This document shows positions 34,974 through 44,415 of a stretch of 64,000 nucleotides of DNA, in pieces. Each line of letters opens with the position of its first letter. The first letter of the stretch is position 1. The position numbers were made by a program, and so were the translations under genes. The stretch lies in contig CAYRAV010000001.1 in the NCBI GenBank assembly GCA_964422365.1, forward strand, positions 62,001-126,000, written 5' to 3'. The notes under the pieces were generated by a model. It saw only the letters and a list, made by a program, of their open reading frames with translations. It did no database searches and was not told the DNA's origin. The stretch is from CAYRAV01 sp964422365 (lineage in GTDB: Bacteria; Bacillota; Clostridia; Lachnospirales; Lachnospiraceae).

Positions 34974-37526
34974 TTATTCATTTTTCCAATTTGAATAACT
35001 GATATACTCTGAAATATCTACTGTTGTTGGATCTGTGGAAACTCCCGCATTAGAGAAACCGAAATAATGTGCAAATGTCTGTTTTGGATCTGTAATTGAC
35101 TGCTGTCCATAAGCTAAAATCTGCTGTACTAACTGCGTATTTGCAGTTAATTTTGTATTTACAGCTCCTATTGTTAAATCACCTTTTGTAATAATCATAC
35201 CTTCAAAATCTCCACCTGTCAGCCTAACATTACATGCTGCCAAGATAATACCCTTAGTCAATCCTGAAGCAGGCATATTAATATCACATACTTTTGTTAC
35301 ATCTCCATCTGTTGGATAAACACAATACACTGCGGCTCCTGCTTCTACTGCAGACACATCCACCTTTTTTATATTAAAACCACTGCCATTACTCTTAAAT
35401 CCGTACTGATTTTCTGTGATCGCACTCTCTGACCCTTCTAAATCAAACTGGCTCTCGCCGCTAACAATTTCAGAATAGATTGGCCTGTCCTGGCTTCTCA
35501 CTTCGCCTGTATCACCATTCAGCCTGAACTCTGCTCCTGTATCTGCTGACCCGCTAATTGGATATTTGTTAGATTCTGTATTTAACTCTAACTGCATGGA
35601 ATAGTATTCCTTTGCCTTTCCTATTGCATCTCCTAACAAACTTGTTAAACTGCCATCCGGATTATTGCTTGATGATGGTTCCTGTAATGTCATACTGCCA
35701 TTACTTCCCACATTAAAAATATTACCTGTACAAGCAGCGGATAAAAATGCAATATTAGATGATAAGTTTACGCCATGTCCTGAATTATTGATATATCCAT
35801 TGGATCTTATGTTTCTCTCTAACTGACTTCGGTTACTGTTAAAATATTCTTTAAGGAACTGGTTTGCCTTATCCTGGCTTTTAAAATTATAATAAAAATA
35901 TACATAAGAACCGCCGCCTAAACCGCTTAAGTTATAGCAATATGTGGTATATGGTGTTGCTGCCAGATACTCTTTCACACTTCTTAACTTTCCGGTATCA
36001 ACAACTTCTTTGTTATTATTTACTAAATTGATATAAGTCGAAGCTGCAATCGGATTCTGTCCTCCGGCTATTGCGTCACCTGGTAACAGATATGCTATCT
36101 GGTTTGACTTAATAGACACTGCTTCACCTGTCATAATATCATGATCTTGAGAATCTGTTGAAGAATTATATGCTGTTCCAAATTCCCCAGTCTTATCTAT
36201 CACTTCCTGTGCTCTGGAAATATATGCCCTTCCTGCCAGTTTCAGATTCAGCATACCACTCATATTGAGAGAAGCATCTGTTCCATTGATCACAATTGCA
36301 CTGCTATATCTTGAATTCATATCTGTATTTTTTTCTCTTGCAGTTAATTCAGTATAGCTTTTATTCTGTCTGTTATATCCAAAACCAAAGTAGTTATTTC
36401 CACTCATAGTTACAGTACTTGTATTGGCATCTAATACCAAATCATCCTGCACAAAGATATCGCCGGTAAAATCAATTTTTGTTTCAGCAGTACCAGTACC
36501 GCTTTGTCTTGATGTACCGAAGTTATCTGCCCATACTCTCACACAATCATTCGCAGATACTGCCGCCGGATCCCCAGAAATAGTGAGATCTCTTCCCTGA
36601 TAAGTATAAAAATTTCCACGAGTAATAATATTCGTTGTTCTTGGACCTGTAAACTTGGTGTTGTAGGCTTTTATCTGAATTCCCGCACTGCCATAGATAT
36701 TTCCATCTACCAGCAGGTTATCTGCTCCTACATCTAAATATTTGTTTGCAATAATTGCATAGTCTGTATACTTTGGATAAATACCTGACTGGAAACTTAA
36801 ACTTGGTACTGTAAACTTCATATCTGTTGTAATAGTAGATTCATGTGCAACTGCTTCATCATCCTTTAAACTCTGATCCGCATTTGTATCATAGGAAACT
36901 TTGATATTTCTCAAAATTACATAACTCTCTCCACCTGTTAGGTTATCAATGAAATATTCCAAATCACAATCATGAGGATCATCAATGTTTTTAAACCATT
37001 TAGAAGGACTCACTCCTGTACGTTCTCCAGTGGTTGTATTCAAGTCAGTAAATTTATTGTCTAATGCAGTCTTAATACTATTCAAAGAAGCTTCATAAGT
37101 TAAAGTGTTGTTAGAATATGTACCTGCATACCCGACAGTAGGATCTATGTCAGGTATAGAACTCAAGGTGTTCCATGTTCCACTTGTAAAATAGTTTACA
37201 AGATATTTTACATACTCATAATTGAATTGTTCCTGCAGACTGGTGGAAGGATTATTGGTAATATTTGCATAATCATTTACAATGCCCACATACGCTTTCT
37301 TCATTGCCTCTCCGGAAATATCCTCTAACACAATCTGCAATTCATTCAGTGCTGTTTCATTGGTGTAAAAGGTTTCTTTTGCTTTACGGTCTGTCTTTTT
37401 CATCTGTATATTCATTACTGTCAACTGTGAAAGCAGCGTACCTATAATTGCTACAAATGCCATGGAAATTACAACAAACAGTAAAGAGGAACCTTTATTA
37501 TTCTTATACCATCTCATTTTTTTCAT
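34974..37526 (-). CDS. Giant PilX/GspK-like tip pilin
   Basis: The 850-residue protein has a pilin-type N-terminus, MKKMRWYKNNKG|SSLLFVVISMAFVAI. Position 5 after the cleavage site is Phe, not Glu, as in K-type pilins, which lack Glu5 and cap the fibre tip. The body is far larger than ordinary PilX. Residues about 255-420 contain short repeated beta-strand units (IIANKYLDVGADNLLVDGN, NIITRGNFYTYQGRDLTISG) suggesting a beta-helix or bactofilin-like fold. The start follows GAGAGGAG and it abuts the PilV-like gene (4-bp gap). The K-type role is inferred from the missing Glu5 and its position. Confidence 0.75.
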   Translation of the reverse strand: MKKMRWYKNNKGSSLLFVVISMAFVAIIGTLLSQLTVMNIQMKKTDRKAKETFYTNETALNELQIVLEDISGEAMKKAYVGIVNDYANITNNPSTSLQEQFNYEYVKYLVNYFTSGTWNTLSSIPDIDPTVGYAGTYSNNTLTYEASLNSIKTALDNKFTDLNTTTGERTGVSPSKWFKNIDDPHDCDLEYFIDNLTGGESYVILRNIKVSYDTNADQSLKDDEAVAHESTITTDMKFTVPSLSFQSGIYPKYTDYAIIANKYLDVGADNLLVDGNIYGSAGIQIKAYNTKFTGPRTTNIITRGNFYTYQGRDLTISGDPAAVSANDCVRVWADNFGTSRQSGTGTAETKIDFTGDIFVQDDLVLDANTSTVTMSGNNYFGFGYNRQNKSYTELTAREKNTDMNSRYSSAIVINGTDASLNMSGMLNLKLAGRAYISRAQEVIDKTGEFGTAYNSSTDSQDHDIMTGEAVSIKSNQIAYLLPGDAIAGGQNPIAASTYINLVNNNKEVVDTGKLRSVKEYLAATPYTTYCYNLSGLGGGSYVYFYYNFKSQDKANQFLKEYFNSNRSQLERNIRSNGYINNSGHGVNLSSNIAFLSAACTGNIFNVGSNGSMTLQEPSSSNNPDGSLTSLLGDAIGKAKEYYSMQLELNTESNKYPISGSADTGAEFRLNGDTGEVRSQDRPIYSEIVSGESQFDLEGSESAITENQYGFKSNGSGFNIKKVDVSAVEAGAAVYCVYPTDGDVTKVCDINMPASGLTKGIILAACNVRLTGGDFEGMIITKGDLTIGAVNTKLTANTQLVQQILAYGQQSITDPKQTFAHYFGFSNAGVSTDPTTVDISEYISYSNWKNE

Positions 37527-37530
37527 ATCA

Positions 37531-38685
37531 CTACTCTCCTCTCGTTGAATGTAATGTCACTTTTGCCTCAGAAGCTGGTATGCCGTTTTCTACTGGATAG
37601 ATCTGAACTGTAATATCTGCAATTCTTTGAACAGGTATTGTTCCTACCATATTCTCCATGGTCTTTGCTACTATTGGATTGCTGCCGTTCAGTATTCCCT
37701 TTACATTAGAACATATTTTGTCTATTGAAAAACCGCCGCTTGCAGAAACTGTTGAAAAGTTCACACTGTTTCCAGGAAGCTCTTTTTCCTCATCCGTCAA
37801 ATCCTGACATATTGCATATAATTTTAATTTTGGTGCATCTACAGCTGTTCCATCCGAATAATTACTAAATTTCACTTGTATCGCATCATCTGTCGAAGCA
37901 AGATATTCATAATTATAAAACATATATATGCCTGTTAACATATCCTCTTCTATTTCCATTCCATTATAAAGAGTGGCTGTATAGATCTGTCCTGCACATC
38001 CTGATAACCCACATGTATAGTTCACTATTATCTTTATTGTTACATATTTTTTTGCAGTTGCAATATCCTTTCTAGAACCATTTATTTCTATCAGATATTT
38101 CTTATTTAAGTTGTTTTTCACATCAACTTCTGTTGTACCAGTACCACCGCAATTTTTAAAATGTTGAACTGCATTATTTAAGATAAAATCCTCGTCTTTT
38201 GCTACTGCTGTATTACTTGGTGTTAGAGAAGTAATTGCAACTGTACCAGCAGCATTGCTGTTTCTATAATTTTTATTTGTATATGTATCTACTGTAATGA
38301 CAGCATTATAGGTACCATTGTCACTTGTGATTCCTTCTTTTCGGTAAACATACTTATTCTGATCTGCAAATGTATAGCTTGTCGCTGCTACTGGATTCCC
38401 TGCTGCATCAAGATATGCCTTATCATCACTTGGAATTCCACTATATGAAGTACCTACTCCTACATAATAGTCTGTCAGGCTTTGAATTGTTGCAAAAGAC
38501 TTTACTTCTTCCATTACTTCTTCGCCTACTGTGATTGCCCTTTGGTATTTCTTTGATTGTTGATTGTATTTTGCATTATTCGAAAAATAAGACAATAATG
38601 GGACTACAACTACCATAAGCATTGCCATGCTCAGCAAAACTTCAATTAACGTAAATCCACTTTGATTTCTTTTATTTTTCGTCAT
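37531..38685 (-). CDS. Minor prepilin, PilV/GspI-like
   Basis: The roughly 384-residue prepilin has the site NQSG|FTLIEVLLSMAMLMVVVVP with Glu5 and a hydrophobic helix, followed by KYQRAITVGEEVMEEVKS, typical of PilV/I. It is longer than most PilV proteins. The ATG at 38685 has AAGGAG 7 nt upstream, so the longer frame from 38739 is rejected. It precedes the K-like pilin gene by 4 bp, giving the I-K pair seen in tip complexes. Confidence 0.8.
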   Translation of the reverse strand: MTKNKRNQSGFTLIEVLLSMAMLMVVVVPLLSYFSNNAKYNQQSKKYQRAITVGEEVMEEVKSFATIQSLTDYYVGVGTSYSGIPSDDKAYLDAAGNPVAATSYTFADQNKYVYRKEGITSDNGTYNAVITVDTYTNKNYRNSNAAGTVAITSLTPSNTAVAKDEDFILNNAVQHFKNCGGTGTTEVDVKNNLNKKYLIEINGSRKDIATAKKYVTIKIIVNYTCGLSGCAGQIYTATLYNGMEIEEDMLTGIYMFYNYEYLASTDDAIQVKFSNYSDGTAVDAPKLKLYAICQDLTDEEKELPGNSVNFSTVSASGGFSIDKICSNVKGILNGSNPIVAKTMENMVGTIPVQRIADITVQIYPVENGIPASEAKVTLHSTRGE

Positions 38686-38806
38686 TGTCCTGCTCCTTTC
38701 TTTGTAATCTCTATACTTACCAAAAGCAGGGACACACAAAAAGTCCGAAAATGTAACCTAACGGCCCTCTTCTCTGTATGCCCCTCCCATTGTAACTACC
38801 TATTCT

Positions 38807-39613
38807 CTATTTTTTCTCCTTTTGTATGTTGTAACTTCCAAAAATATCTTTCAGTCCTAACTTCACATCCGAAATCTTAGGTTCTACATAAGTCGCACCG
38901 ATTCCATCCAATGCATACATACAGAGATTCATTGTACCCTTTAAGTTTCCTGTTTCTGAGTCAAATTCTACTGTAATGGTATCAATTGACATTTTATCGT
39001 CATATCCATTTACAAAGTCAATCGCCTTCTTTAAACCATCATAATTTGTCTTGAATTCCACAACAAGTGTTGTCTTATAACCTACTACACCACCATTTGC
39101 TGTTGTTGTACCTGCACTGCCTGAAGTAATATCAGTTGTGCTCGTTCCATCCGTTGTTTCTGTGGTTTCTGTTTCACTTGCGTCAGTAGTTGTTTGTGTC
39201 GCAGCTGCTGCACTATCCTGTGCTTCTAACTCCGCTTCTGAATAGAATTGATCATTGATGGTAAATGTAATAGCACTTGTTGACATATCAGCTTCCTTTT
39301 CTAAATCTGTTAAAATTTCAATGCTCTTTTCTTCTGTCATAGCACCAGGAAATCTATCATAGATCATCTGAATGACTTCATTATACTTTGCAATCTCTGC
39401 TTTTTTCTCTGCTTCATGAGTCCACATCTCTGTCAATTCATCCACTTCCGCCTGCAAAGTCTGGTTTTCCGCTTTGATTGTGTTTGTTTTTTCTATAAAT
39501 TTTGTACAGCCAAAGAAATAGCTGACTGCAAGTAAAATAATAGATATTAATACAAATAATAATTTCAGATCTCTGTCTGTAATCTGATTAAAAGATGTCT
39601 GCTTCTTATTCAT
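38807..39613 (-). CDS. pilO: Type IV pilus alignment protein PilO
   Basis: The 268-residue protein has a short cytoplasmic N-terminus, one membrane helix (about 18-36), a coiled coil (about 40-75) and a C-terminal ferredoxin-like region ending LKDIFGSYNIQKEKK. A Ser/Thr/Ala-rich linker (DSAAAATQTTTDASETETTE and on) splits the outer part, an unusual insertion. PilO forms the inner-membrane alignment complex with PilN. Its start overlaps the pilMN stop by 8 bp, supporting coupled translation. Confidence 0.83.
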   Translation of the reverse strand: MNKKQTSFNQITDRDLKLLFVLISIILLAVSYFFGCTKFIEKTNTIKAENQTLQAEVDELTEMWTHEAEKKAEIAKYNEVIQMIYDRFPGAMTEEKSIEILTDLEKEADMSTSAITFTINDQFYSEAELEAQDSAAAATQTTTDASETETTETTDGTSTTDITSGSAGTTTANGGVVGYKTTLVVEFKTNYDGLKKAIDFVNGYDDKMSIDTITVEFDSETGNLKGTMNLCMYALDGIGATYVEPKISDVKLGLKDIFGSYNIQKEKK

Positions 39614-41357
39614 TTTCTGTGCCCTCCCCTACTGTATCTGCTTCTGTAGTATCTGTTGTAGAATCGGCACCCGCTTCTGCTTCATCTTTCATCTGCAAAT
39701 CTGGTTCATTTTCATCTTCAAAAGATTCAAATGGTTTGTAAACAGCTGTTACTGCAAATATAACTACAGTTCTTTTGTTTTCTTCATCTTCATCTTCTAC
39801 CAAAGAAGCAACATTGACATCTGTCAAACTTGATATTTGCTTTAACTGCATCAACATCTCAGCAATAGAAATTTTTGTATCTGTTGTGATGTTCATGTTC
39901 AAATAACTTCCGTCTGATGTAAGAGAGGATACTGTCATACTTGCCGGTAATCTAGCTTCTAACTCCTCAATCATCATATTTAATTGATAATTTCGGTTAG
40001 AAGTCTGGTCATACATATATAATACATGCTGATATTCATTGTAGGCTGCATCTCTCTGTGCATAGATATCTCTGATTGGTGATAACTGTTCCACCTTTGT
40101 CTTCAGCTTTTTCTGTGTACCTTTTGCGACCTGCATATTCACAAATGGCACTGCTGTCATTAAAAATGCAACTACGGTTGCCCCAACCATGACACCAAAC
40201 ATAATCTTTACATCGTTTTTATGTTCTGACTTTTTCTCCGCATCAGATGGCACAAACCCAACCGGCGCAATTGTTGCTCCAATACAACATAAAAATTCTG
40301 CCTGATTATAAACAGGAACGTTCAAGCTTTTTGAAAATGTAATACCAAATAAACTTTCAATCTTGCGAATCTCATATCCCATTTCATTTTTAAACAGGAT
40401 TTCAATGCCCTTGAATTTTGAACCAATTCCAATTAAGAAGATCCCATTTACTTTCTTATCAGAATTACGTGACATAAAGTAATCCATAACACGAATCACA
40501 TTGTTCATAATATATGCAATTGCTGATGTAATGTCTTCTCTACCACGTACTTCCTGCATAATTTTGTCATAATTTTCAGACATTCTAGATATATTATTGT
40601 TGACATCATCGCCCATGTCCAGATATGCATTGATTAAATTTTCCTGCATCAATAACATTGCTGCTTCTCTTGGTGTCTTCTTATTAAATGTAGGATTGTC
40701 CAATACCGCATTGATGATATTCATCGCACCATATGGTACCGTTCTCTGTAATACCAGTTTTTCATTTTCAATCACATTCACCAAAGTAGTTTGTTCATTA
40801 ATCTGAATGGATACATTGACACCTGCACCCACCTGCTTTTTTACAACCTGATAAGAACTGTTACCCATGTAATCAATATTACTTACATGGAATCCCATCA
40901 TCTGTGCAAAACTATAAATATTTTTAATCAAATTATTAGGCGCTGCCAATAATAATAATTTTAACTTTTTCTCATCTTTTGTATTGATTTTATCCAAAAT
41001 ACTATAAGAAATTGTATATTCACTAATATCCAATGGAAAGTATTCTGTTGCATTTGCATCAACAACTGATCTAATTTTACTTTCCGGTACTAAAGGAATG
41101 ACAACTTCCCTATTGGCAATTTTTGTAGATGACACAGTAAAAATGACATCTTTTGTTGTAATCTTATCTTTCGCCAGATGTTTCTTCATTTCTGCTGCAA
41201 GTGTTTCCTTATCCAAAATAAAACCATCTTCTACAATATTTTCCGGTGTATCAAAAGAAATGCAATTAGATACATGTGGATTTCTTTTTCCAGCTTCTAA
41301 TTCACAAATTCTTGTCGTGAACAAGCCAACCTCAATGCTTAATACTTTTTTACTCAA
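39606..41357 (-). CDS. pilMN: Fused PilM-PilN pilus assembly protein
   Basis: The 583-residue protein joins two usual proteins. Residues 1 to about 370 are PilM, an actin-like cytoplasmic ATPase fold (LSIEVGLFTTRICELEAG, GIFLIGIGSKFKGI). Residues about 384-405 form a membrane helix, and the rest resembles PilN with a periplasm-facing coiled coil and an acidic tail. In most bacteria PilM binds the PilN N-terminus, so fusion would fix that contact. The TTG at 41357 follows GGGAGG at 8 nt; a longer frame to 41471 lacks a site. No frameshift is needed. Confidence 0.83.
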   Translation of the reverse strand: MSKKVLSIEVGLFTTRICELEAGKRNPHVSNCISFDTPENIVEDGFILDKETLAAEMKKHLAKDKITTKDVIFTVSSTKIANREVVIPLVPESKIRSVVDANATEYFPLDISEYTISYSILDKINTKDEKKLKLLLLAAPNNLIKNIYSFAQMMGFHVSNIDYMGNSSYQVVKKQVGAGVNVSIQINEQTTLVNVIENEKLVLQRTVPYGAMNIINAVLDNPTFNKKTPREAAMLLMQENLINAYLDMGDDVNNNISRMSENYDKIMQEVRGREDITSAIAYIMNNVIRVMDYFMSRNSDKKVNGIFLIGIGSKFKGIEILFKNEMGYEIRKIESLFGITFSKSLNVPVYNQAEFLCCIGATIAPVGFVPSDAEKKSEHKNDVKIMFGVMVGATVVAFLMTAVPFVNMQVAKGTQKKLKTKVEQLSPIRDIYAQRDAAYNEYQHVLYMYDQTSNRNYQLNMMIEELEARLPASMTVSSLTSDGSYLNMNITTDTKISIAEMLMQLKQISSLTDVNVASLVEDEDEENKRTVVIFAVTAVYKPFESFEDENEPDLQMKDEAEAGADSTTDTTEADTVGEGTENE

Positions 41358-41572
41358 TTTATTTTCCTCCCTGTAGCTTTCTATACGAGGCGATGTCGAT
41401 TTTCGCATCACGCAAAACTGAAATTTTATTAATCTAATATGTATGTCAAAAGTGCCCTGCACTTTCTGCAAGCTGGCTTACATCATCATATATGATACAA
41501 AGAAAGCACCACTGGTGCCTCTGACATATCGTAAACTCTGCAAGTCTTCAATCCTCCGTGACAGGAAAATTA

Positions 41573-41726
41573 GTAACTGTTCAGCCATGCCATTCATAAT
41601 TTCCCAGAATATACTATATATTATCAAAAAATTTACAGCTTGGCTGGCAAATTATTCATGTTGCCCTTAGTGAGCAAGCTCCCACGTGCATATTGCACAA
41701 TTGTTTCTGCATGGCTGAATTGTTAC
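41573..41726. repeat. Family B element (154 bp) splitting the pilus locus
   Basis: GTAACTGTTCAGCCATGC (41573-41590) and GCATGGCTGAATTGTTAC (41709-41726) are complementary at 16 of 18 positions. The interior includes ATTGCACAATTGTTTC, the family B arm. It ends 6 bp from the pilD stop and occupies most of the 41358-41731 gap between pilD and pilMN. Whether it stops pil transcription is unknown. Confidence 0.72.
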
Positions 41727-41731
41727 GAAAA

Positions 41732-42487
41732 TTACAGTCCCATCACACCATGGACATACCATTGGATCATTTCATCTCCAAACAATATGGAAATGTATAT
41801 TCCTATTGACAAATACGGTCCCATGGCTAATACATGATCCGCCTTTGTCACTTTCATTCTTATCAAATGAATGACTGACCCCACAATACACGCTAAGAAA
41901 AAAGCTAAGATGTTCTTCTGCCAGCCAATCAGCAATCCTGAGGCTGCCATCAGTTTTACATCTCCCATTCCTATCGCTCGCCCATTTGATAGTACTACTA
42001 ATCCATATAAACATAAACTAACGGCAAAAAAGCCAATGACATATTGCTGCCATTGCCTCATATGCAATGCTAACATTATGATGCCTAAACAGGCAATGAA
42101 TACATTGAATCCAAATGGGATTTCAAATGTCCTTAAATCAATTATGCTTAATGCCAGCATTGCTGAGGCTGCCAGACAATATAATATACCGTCGGCACAA
42201 AATCCGACTCTAACAAATATGATTACATATAATATACCATTCAATGCTTCTATGAAAGGATATTGAAGGGATATCTTTTCACCGCATTTCCTGCACCTTC
42301 CCTTAAGAACAATATAACTGAATAAGGGAATCAAATCAAACCATTGTAACTGGTATCCACAGTTCATACAATGTGAACGTGTGAATGTAAAATCTTCCTT
42401 TTTAGGAATACGGTAGATTAAGACATTTAGGAAACTTCCTATAATAATACCGTATGTAAATATAATGATGTATAGGAATGTTTCCAT
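41732..42487 (-). CDS. pilD: Prepilin peptidase / N-methyltransferase PilD
   Basis: The 251-residue membrane protein has two CxxC pairs in the cytoplasmic loop (HCMNCGYQ, KGRCRKCGEK) and about seven hydrophobic helices. The catalytic aspartates lie in IIDLRTFEIP and the family motif GMGDVKLMAASGLL. It cleaves the leader of all five prepilins here after the Gly and methylates the new N-terminus. The start follows AAAGGA. It is downstream of pilA and upstream of pilMN in the same direction. Confidence 0.92.
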   Translation of the reverse strand: METFLYIIIFTYGIIIGSFLNVLIYRIPKKEDFTFTRSHCMNCGYQLQWFDLIPLFSYIVLKGRCRKCGEKISLQYPFIEALNGILYVIIFVRVGFCADGILYCLAASAMLALSIIDLRTFEIPFGFNVFIACLGIIMLALHMRQWQQYVIGFFAVSLCLYGLVVLSNGRAIGMGDVKLMAASGLLIGWQKNILAFFLACIVGSVIHLIRMKVTKADHVLAMGPYLSIGIYISILFGDEMIQWYVHGVMGL

Positions 42488-42532
42488 TGTCTTAAATCCT
42501 TTCTATAAATAATAACTTAATTCTAACTTGCG

Positions 42533-43078
42533 TTATGGTGCTGTACTTGTTGTACCTGTTGTACCAAGATTATTACCTTCTGCAGTTTTATCATTATCGC
42601 CTTTTACACCAACTTTATGTTCAGCGCCTGTACTATCAATCTGAACACCCGTGTAGTCTCCATTCCCCTCCATATATACACCATATACAACCGGACTGGA
42701 ATTATTATAAAAGAATTTAATAGTTGGATTACCACCACTTGGCTTAAATTGTTTGGACTTAATTTTTCCTAATAAATCACTAATTGTTCCATCTAATAAT
42801 GCTTCCACTGCTTTTTCCCCATCAGTAGACAATCCATAAGTTCCAGAACTATCCATTATCTTAGTTACTGGATCTTCTGATTCTGCAATAGCACTAGAAA
42901 ATGCACTATAAAGCGAATCCAATGCTGATTTGTCCTTAGATGCTCTTGACTTTTCCATATAAGGAATTAAAGCGGCACCAATAATACCTACTAAGATAGC
43001 CATGATTGCAACTACAATGATTAACTCAATCATGGAAAAACCTTTGTTTTCTTTGATTTTTTGTACTTGTTTTTTCAT
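42533..43078 (-). CDS. pilA: Major type IV pilin
   Basis: The 181-residue prepilin has a 13-residue leader ending KENKG|FSMIELIIVVAIMAILVGIIG with Glu5 and the long N-terminal helix. It ends in a Thr/Gly-rich tail (EGNNLGTTGTTSTAP). It is the only simple small pilin lying among the core motor genes, so it is the likely fibre subunit. The Thr/Ser-rich tail would suit glycosylation. The start follows AAAGGAG. No cysteine pair is visible, unlike Gram-negative PilA. Confidence 0.88.
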   Translation of the reverse strand: MKKQVQKIKENKGFSMIELIIVVAIMAILVGIIGAALIPYMEKSRASKDKSALDSLYSAFSSAIAESEDPVTKIMDSSGTYGLSTDGEKAVEALLDGTISDLLGKIKSKQFKPSGGNPTIKFFYNNSSPVVYGVYMEGNGDYTGVQIDSTGAEHKVGVKGDNDKTAEGNNLGTTGTTSTAP

Positions 43079-43168
43079 ACTACATTACTCCTTTTTTATG
43101 ATATATTATTAATCGGCTTCGTTCCCCCTTCAGAACACTCCACCGGATTAACCATTTGTATCTTTTGT

Positions 43169-44380
43169 TTAGCCATTATCAATGGCATCATATAGTGACA
43201 GCATAGGGGTGTAGATAGAAAGCATTAAAAATCCTACTACAAATGCCAGTGCCACAATCATGACTGGCTCAATAATGGACATAACAGCCTCTGTGGCATT
43301 CTCCACTTCTTCGTCATAGTAATCTGCTACTTTCTCTAACATACCTTCTACATTACCGGTCTCTTCCCCGATTTTGGTCATATGATGTACCATAGCAGGG
43401 AATAACCCCGATTCTCTTAATGGTGTGGACAGAGGCACACCTCTTGCCACTTCATCTTTTGTATTTTCTAATGCCTCCCTTACAATAGCATTGCTCATAA
43501 TACGGGCAGTAATCTCTACTGCATCTATCAGCGGAATACCCGCTGCCATAAGGGTAGACATTGTCCTTGCCAGTCTTGCAGAAGAAGACTTAATGGTCAA
43601 TGTTCCAAATAACGGCATCGCCAAACTGATTTTGGAAAACAGCTGTTCTCCGCTTGGCGTCTTTCGGTAAACATTGACACCTACTACAATACCCACAATA
43701 ATCAATACAATCAGCCACCAAAAATGCTTTAACCCATTACTTGCACTGACTGTCATCTGGGTAATTGCCGGAAGGTCTGAACCTAACTCGTCAAACATAT
43801 CTTTAAACTGTGGTATTACCACTACTAACATTACAATAATGACTGCTACTGCAATTACTAATACAGCAATCGGATAGACCAATGCTTTCTTGACAGTAGC
43901 CTGCAGCTTGGCATCCTTTTCAAAGTGAACTGACATACGTTCCAGAGAAACCTCCAAGCTGCCCGATGCCTCTCCCGCTTCTACCATGTTAATCAGCATT
44001 GGCGGGAACACTTCATTCTGTGTTCTCATGGCACCCGCCAAAGTCTCACCTTTCTCCACATCTAACTGTACCGATTTAATCGCTTCCTGCAGGTTCTTGT
44101 TCTCCGTTTGGTCCACTAACATCTGGAGTGCTGCGATAACCGGCACACCGGCTGCCAGAATACTGCCAAACTGACGGCAGAACACCGCCAAATCTCTAGG
44201 CTTTACTCTCTTTCCTCCAAAGGAGATATCTTTGCTTAATAAACTTTGTTCCTTTACAGAGATCGGTATCAGTCCCTCTGCTTTCAATACCTCTTTTACT
44301 TTATTCGGGTCATTGGCTTCCATTGACCCTTTCTTCTGCTTGCCGCTCTTATCTACAACGACATAATCATAGGTTGTCAC
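43169..44380 (-). CDS. pilC: Type IV pilus platform protein PilC
   Basis: The 403-residue membrane protein has two GspF-type repeats, FCRQFGSILAAGVPVIAALQML near residue 68 and LARTMSTLMAAGIPLIDAVEI near 275, three main helices, and the closing MLSIYTPMLSLYDAI. It anchors the PilB and PilT motors at the membrane. The start is a GTG preceded by GAGGTG. It sits between pilT and pilA in the order pilB-pilT-pilC-pilA. Confidence 0.93.
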   Translation of the reverse strand: MTTYDYVVVDKSGKQKKGSMEANDPNKVKEVLKAEGLIPISVKEQSLLSKDISFGGKRVKPRDLAVFCRQFGSILAAGVPVIAALQMLVDQTENKNLQEAIKSVQLDVEKGETLAGAMRTQNEVFPPMLINMVEAGEASGSLEVSLERMSVHFEKDAKLQATVKKALVYPIAVLVIAVAVIIVMLVVVIPQFKDMFDELGSDLPAITQMTVSASNGLKHFWWLIVLIIVGIVVGVNVYRKTPSGEQLFSKISLAMPLFGTLTIKSSSARLARTMSTLMAAGIPLIDAVEITARIMSNAIVREALENTKDEVARGVPLSTPLRESGLFPAMVHHMTKIGEETGNVEGMLEKVADYYDEEVENATEAVMSIIEPVMIVALAFVVGFLMLSIYTPMLSLYDAIDNG

Positions 44381-44415
44381 AAAATCACCTCTTCTATCTT
44401 ATTCTTTTCTATCCA

